64,000 nucleotides of DNA from Taiwanofungus camphoratus (taxonomy: Eukaryota; Basidiomycota; Agaricomycetes; Polyporales; Taiwanofungaceae). A program made the translations under genes and the position numbers. The notes under the pieces were generated by a model. It made no database searches, was not told the DNA's origin, and saw only the letters and a program-made list of their open reading frames with translations. Where the stretch lies: contig CP021226.1 of the NCBI GenBank assembly GCA_003999685.1, positions 2,170,001 through 2,234,000 of the forward strand, given 5' to 3'. This document shows positions 60,057-64,000 of this stretch, piece after piece; the stretch's first letter is position 1; each line of letters starts with the position of its first letter.

Positions 60057-60449
60057 CTAATCTGTATTGAAGTTGGCAATATTGACGAATGGTTCATACA
60101 ACAAAGCCTCCTGGTCAGTGGTCCTGAGGATGTCGGTCCAATGCTTGCCCCTGCGAGAGTAGCGACAAGGCTTTACAGAACATGCTCTTTCATAGATCGT
60201 GTTAACGACACGAGATGGGATGTTGAATAGCGTGTCCAAGAACTCCGGTGTATCAGAGAAGACGGAATACGCCAACTCACCACGAAGCTCTCGTTCAACT
60301 TGAGCGGCTTGTGTTTTGGGATTCTCAAAGTCGAGTTGGTTGGCAGTGACTTTGCTGTCGTCATGATTTGATGTATTAGCTATGGTTCGTGCCGACAACA
60401 TACCTTGAACTGTTGGTGATTTGGCTGAGTACTCATGTAATACGAACAC
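60057..60449 (-). pseudogene. N-terminal fragment of a FunK1 fungal-type protein kinase
   Basis: One open frame carries the N-terminal region typical of FunK1 kinases: QVERELRGELAYSVFSDTPE, FLDTLFNIPSRVVNTIYERA, then HWTDILRTTDQEALLYEPFV and NIANF, after which it stops. In whole genes this segment precedes the kinase domain by several hundred residues; here nothing of the kinase follows downstream. A probable first intron (GTATGT donor near 60415, CTAATAC branch site, acceptor near 60367) lies near the start, but the upstream exon does not join in frame. FunK1 is a large expanded family in Agaricomycetes with uncertain function. The piece is best read as a truncated copy. Confidence 0.65.
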
Positions 60450-60619
60450 CGCGTCTTAGCACTAGTTTGCTTGTGGCGGTATATAAATGCTGATTTCATC
60501 ATCATCATATAATACGAAAGTAGCGATGCATACAAAGCAAAGGATCGCAATTCATTATCCACATCCTCACCTCTCAATGGTCTGCCACGCCTCTTCGTAT
60601 TGGTTTTACAACACCTGCG

Positions 60620-61315
60620 TATCAGATGTGTGCCCATACGATCAGCGATTGAGAGGAAAATCCCTGATGTCGAGCATCCCCCGGTTTTAGCTGGCTTCGA
60701 CTGCGGAGTAGGTGATCCAGGTTCTTCAAGGTAGGTGGGCAATGTTGGCGGGGCAGTTGGCGGATCCTGTGTCTCAACGGCCGTCTTCTGTGTCCCAGCG
60801 GCCATCTTCTGCGTCTTAGGTGAAGACAGATCCCAATGTCCTTGCAAGTCGCGATATCGTCGTGCCTCCTCATGTTCAATTCCACGTACGCTTTTTCAGC
60901 ATCTGCAGGTCTCTTTTCCAACTCGTCCTCCATCGTCTGGAATGCATTTATGACGGCCTCGTAGATTTTGACGTCGTTTCTCATCGGCGTACGCTTTGAC
61001 CAAGATATCATAGAACTTCCCCAAGAGGGGTAAAAGGGGGTCACACCAATCTGTAACATGACTATGACCACCGAACCGAATGATTCCGGAAGTCTGAATA
61101 CTTCCTGTTTCTTCAAAACCAGCTCACGGTTACTCCCTTCAAACAGTTCCTGGAATGTTTCGCAAAACCCATCGTCCGTGGAGTTTGGGGTTATGAGCTC
61201 TTCCCGGCGCTTTGCTGGGCCACTCCGAGATATGCAAAGCCTGACCAGAATCCAGAAGAAACTCTCTAGGTCATGAATAAAGTTGTGGAATTTTGAGTTA
61301 TGTGCTATGTTCGGC
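60620..61315 (-). pseudogene. C-terminal fragment of a FunK1 fungal-type protein kinase
   Basis: The minus strand reads SKFHNFIHDLESFFWILVRL, CISRSGPAKRREELITPNST and FQELFEGSNRELVLKKQEVF, which match the last part of the FunK1 kinase C-lobe. The match continues in a second frame (LGKFYDILVKAYADEKR) and back in the first (NDVKIYEAVINAFQTMEDEL), so at least two frame changes are present, or one short intron plus one change. A Thr/Pro-rich tail follows (TQDPPTAPPTLPTYLEEPGS). The catalytic lysine and loop, which should lie upstream (above 61315), are absent; that side is occupied by the retroelement. It is therefore a broken copy. It lies in tandem with, and upstream of, the N-terminal fragment at 60057. 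Confidence 0.62.
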
Positions 61316-61349
61316 TTCTAAGCGAGCGCGAGGCACGAGCGCGACCATA

Positions 61350-64000
61350 GAATATAGTCTACGTACGGATTAGGCAGTGCGACGCGCTCTCTCTTATCCA
61401 GCGTCGCACACTGCAAAAACACTGCTCGACGACACAGTTCTCAGTCGACAGTGTCGCTTTGAATTTCATAATTGATATAGAGTACCTTGAGACTAGTATC
61501 CTAGGCAGTAACACGTCAGAGCAATGCAGAGACTACTATCGGATCCATCCGAGGCCCAATGTCCAGACTATGCATCTCCGAGATATGCAGCTACTCGGGC
61601 ATCATGTATCAATGCCAACACTACTGAGGCTCAAGCAATCCAGCTGCTGATAAACATATGGCATGAAGCCAATCAGGTGGATAGACAACAGTGGCAAAAC
61701 CAGCTAGATGAACAGGCAGCAATACTAGAAAACCACATTCATCTAGCAGAGGAAGCCGAGACACATCGGCGTGAAGCTGCAAAGATCGAAGAAGAAGCCA
61801 CACGGAAGGAAGAACTAAAGAAGAACAAAGGGAAATACATTCCTATTCCAGACCGAGATGCACCAATCATCACACCAGTTCTTCCGGCAACTTATGCAGT
61901 CAGGAAGATGGAAAAAGGTCTGTATGTGGAGATGTACTATTACACTAACAAGGGGCTTGACGAGGCAATCAATGTCACTGGCACAATTGATGATGAAGCA
62001 ATGGTTCTCCAACAAAATGCAAATGGAACAACGGTGTGGGTACCTGCTGCCGCAACCAGAGATGCGCATGGTGTTATCGATGACAAGGATCTGGTGTGGG
62101 AAGATTTCTGCCAGGCAGTTCCGAGAATGATCCTTGCCATGGAACAAGCTGGATGGCTTGCGGAGCGAGTCCTCATGGTCGCAACGTTCTGGGGAAATCT
62201 TCAGATTCATCCAATGCGGTCATCGAGAGATCCATTGGATCAGAAGACGCTACTGCTCTATCAAGCGGAGCAGCGGAAACTGTGGCATATGGCCATCCCC
62301 TCAGCACAGGGTGCATGGAATCTATCACGAATCAGTGAAGAGATCTTAGAAAAAACCAGGGCACGAGTTTACTGGGAAGACCGACGACAAAAAGACAATC
62401 AGAGAGATTTGTATGTCCATAATATTCATATGCCTTAGAAATTTATACTCACATTACCCCCCCCCCCCCCACCTTCTTTCAATGTCGGGATTTATCTCCC
62501 TTTTTTCATCCTATTCCATCTGCCATCATATGCCATCTGCCATCATATGCCATCTGCCATCATACGCCATCAATCAATGTGCCATCATGTGCCATCGCAA
62601 AGCCGAGCTGAACAGCGCAGTATGCAAAATCCGAATATGGTGATATCCTTGCCAAGACACTTGAGTCATGCCCAAAGCAGCTCGAACATTGGTCGAGTGC
62701 CATCAGATAGCCATCAGCATGCCAATGTGAGAACTGCGGCACAACCTTATCCATCTCGAAAACAGAATTTTCAAGCCGGCACAAGTGGACGTGTCCTCTC
62801 TGCTTGTGCCATCTGTCTTGGACGTCATCAACACCGTGTCATGGAATGCTGCGACACAAGCATATGGGACAAAACACACTCATCTCTGGCGCAGCGAATC
62901 AACAAAGTTCTCTCGCTGCGAGACGGCCGAGCCCTATGCTTCAATTGGCAACGCCCCGAAGGATGCACAAGCAGGAACCACGACGAACGTCATTCATGCT
63001 CAGGGTGTGGACAGAACACTCACGGAGCTCAGCAGTGTCCTCGAGCAGAGAAAGCATCAACCTATCACACCGTATAGAAGAGATCATTGGAAGATTTACT
63101 TACAGAGCGCGGGACTTCTTCCGAAATATGATCTTCTACTGGCAGGCTTGCAAAACGGCTTCATCATCAACATACCTGATATATCGCATACACAAACTCC
63201 ATCTAACACAGATTCTGTACTTGATTTCTCGCATGAATTTGAAAATATTGTTGCCACGGAGACAAGAAAAGGCCGATACATTGGTCCATTCTCAAAGGAT
63301 GCACTTGAGCAGCTTATTGGGCCTTTTCAGACATCACCGTTCTCTATCATTCCAAAGCCAGGAAAGCCAGGCAAGTATCGGATTGTTCAGAATTTCTCCT
63401 TTCCTCGTCGTCCATCCGTTCAATTTCCAAACCCCTCTATCAATTCCACCATTAATTCCGATGACTTTCCGAGCACATGGGGGACCTTCACCATCATTGC
63501 GCAACTTATTCGAGGACTACCCCCAGGTTCACAAGCAGCCACACGAGATGTGGCAGAAGCCTATCGCACCATTCCACTTCACTACTCACAGTGGCCAGGA
63601 TCAGTGGTATGTACAGGAGACAACGAGTTTCGAGTGGACACTTGTGTATCCTTCGGGAGCACACCATCATCAGGAGTATATGGCTATGTTGCAGATGCCG
63701 AAAATGATATTTTTAGATCACAAGGGATACTGCCGCTATCGAAATGGGTGGATGATCACCTCTTTGTTCGAATTCTTCGACAGGAGCTTCAGCAATACAA
63801 CAGTCATCGCAGCGACTTACATCAAAATCCAGCCACACGAGAACACCATCATGATGGAGGACGCATCTGGTATGGCACAAAATCCTCAGCCAACAATGTC
63901 AGTAGGAAGTCTGATGAAGACTACACTTTCGCATGCAAAGACCTATCATCATCTTCACCACGAAGCCAGGATGAGGCCAAGTACACCTACAACTTCACTG
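61350..64000 (+). mobile_element. DIRS-like (tyrosine-recombinase type) retroelement, incomplete at window edge
   Basis: Read as a fossil element. Parts in order: a probable left non-coding end with a 9-bp stem (GTGCGACGC at 61377 pairing with GCGTCGCAC at 61401); a gag-like region at about 61524-62438 with a Glu/Lys/Gln-rich helical stretch (ENHIHLAEEAETHRREAAKI); a Cys/His-rich region at about 62640-63077; and a reverse transcriptase from about 63240 to the edge. The reverse transcriptase shows KYRIVQNFSFPRRP, STWGTFTIIAQLIRGLPPGS, QAATRDVAEAYRTIPLHYSQ and the catalytic LSKWVDDHLFVR. The order and RT type resemble DIRS/Ngaro elements of mushrooms rather than Gypsy or Copia. The RNase H and tyrosine recombinase expected downstream lie outside the window. 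The copy appears broken in a few places; the left boundary and the age are uncertain. Confidence 0.62.
62516..62596. repeat. CCATC minisatellite inside the retroelement
   Basis: Units of 17 bp, TGCCATCATATGCCATC, repeat at 62521, 62538 and 62555 (one base changed in the third), followed by a looser copy at 62580. A 14-base run of C (62457-62470) lies just upstream. Both occur between the gag-like and Cys/His-rich parts of the element. Confidence 0.85.

Overview
This window looks like nuclear DNA of a filamentous basidiomycete, most likely an Agaricomycete. Genes are split by many short introns (about 44-70 nt). The gene set is clearly eukaryotic: PRP8, a CUL1-type cullin, SAS10, TOM22 and the complex I subunit NDUFA9. 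Two features point to mushroom-forming fungi: fragments of the FunK1 kinase family and a DIRS-like retroelement. All functional calls come from reading translated sequence and recalling protein families; no database search was run.

Layout, left to right. 0.8-4.0 kb: a small UPF0390 protein (minus), NDUFA9 (plus) and TOM22 (minus). 4.4-7.7 kb: a Zn2Cys6 transcription factor (plus). 8.0-10.2 kb: SAS10/UTP3 (minus). 12.3-12.9 kb: mitochondrial ribosomal protein MRPL20 (minus). 15.2-16.6 kb: a MITE-like element and a glutathione S-transferase (minus). 17.4-19.7 kb: a Ser/Pro-rich coiled-coil protein (minus). 20.5-21.5 kb: a second inverted-repeat element dense in TCCGGA. 22.4-24.0 kb: an RTT109-type histone acetyltransferase (minus). 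26.1-31.4 kb: CUL1 (minus), COQ5 (minus) and FCF2 (plus). 31.9-33.8 kb: a membrane-linked alpha/beta hydrolase (minus). 37.2-40.2 kb: a PH-domain protein (plus). 40.4-49.7 kb: PRP8 (minus). 50.1-50.4 kb: a decayed paralogue of the alpha/beta hydrolase. 50.7-52.6 kb: a PHD-finger protein (minus). 53.2-59.5 kb: phospholipase D1/SPO14 (plus). 60.0-64.0 kb: two FunK1 fragments (minus) next to a DIRS-like retroelement that runs off the right edge.

Most of the window is ordinary housekeeping sequence: mitochondrial biogenesis (NDUFA9, TOM22, MRPL20, COQ5), ribosome assembly (SAS10, FCF2), splicing (PRP8), ubiquitin ligation (CUL1), chromatin (RTT109, PHD protein) and lipid signalling (PLD). The genes are not a pathway cluster. 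COQ5 and FCF2 share a 143-bp divergent promoter region. The accessory signals are the two non-autonomous inverted-repeat elements, the hydrolase pseudogene, a 6-nt microexon inside a zinc cluster, and the FunK1/retroelement junction. I did not find a convincing undescribed system.
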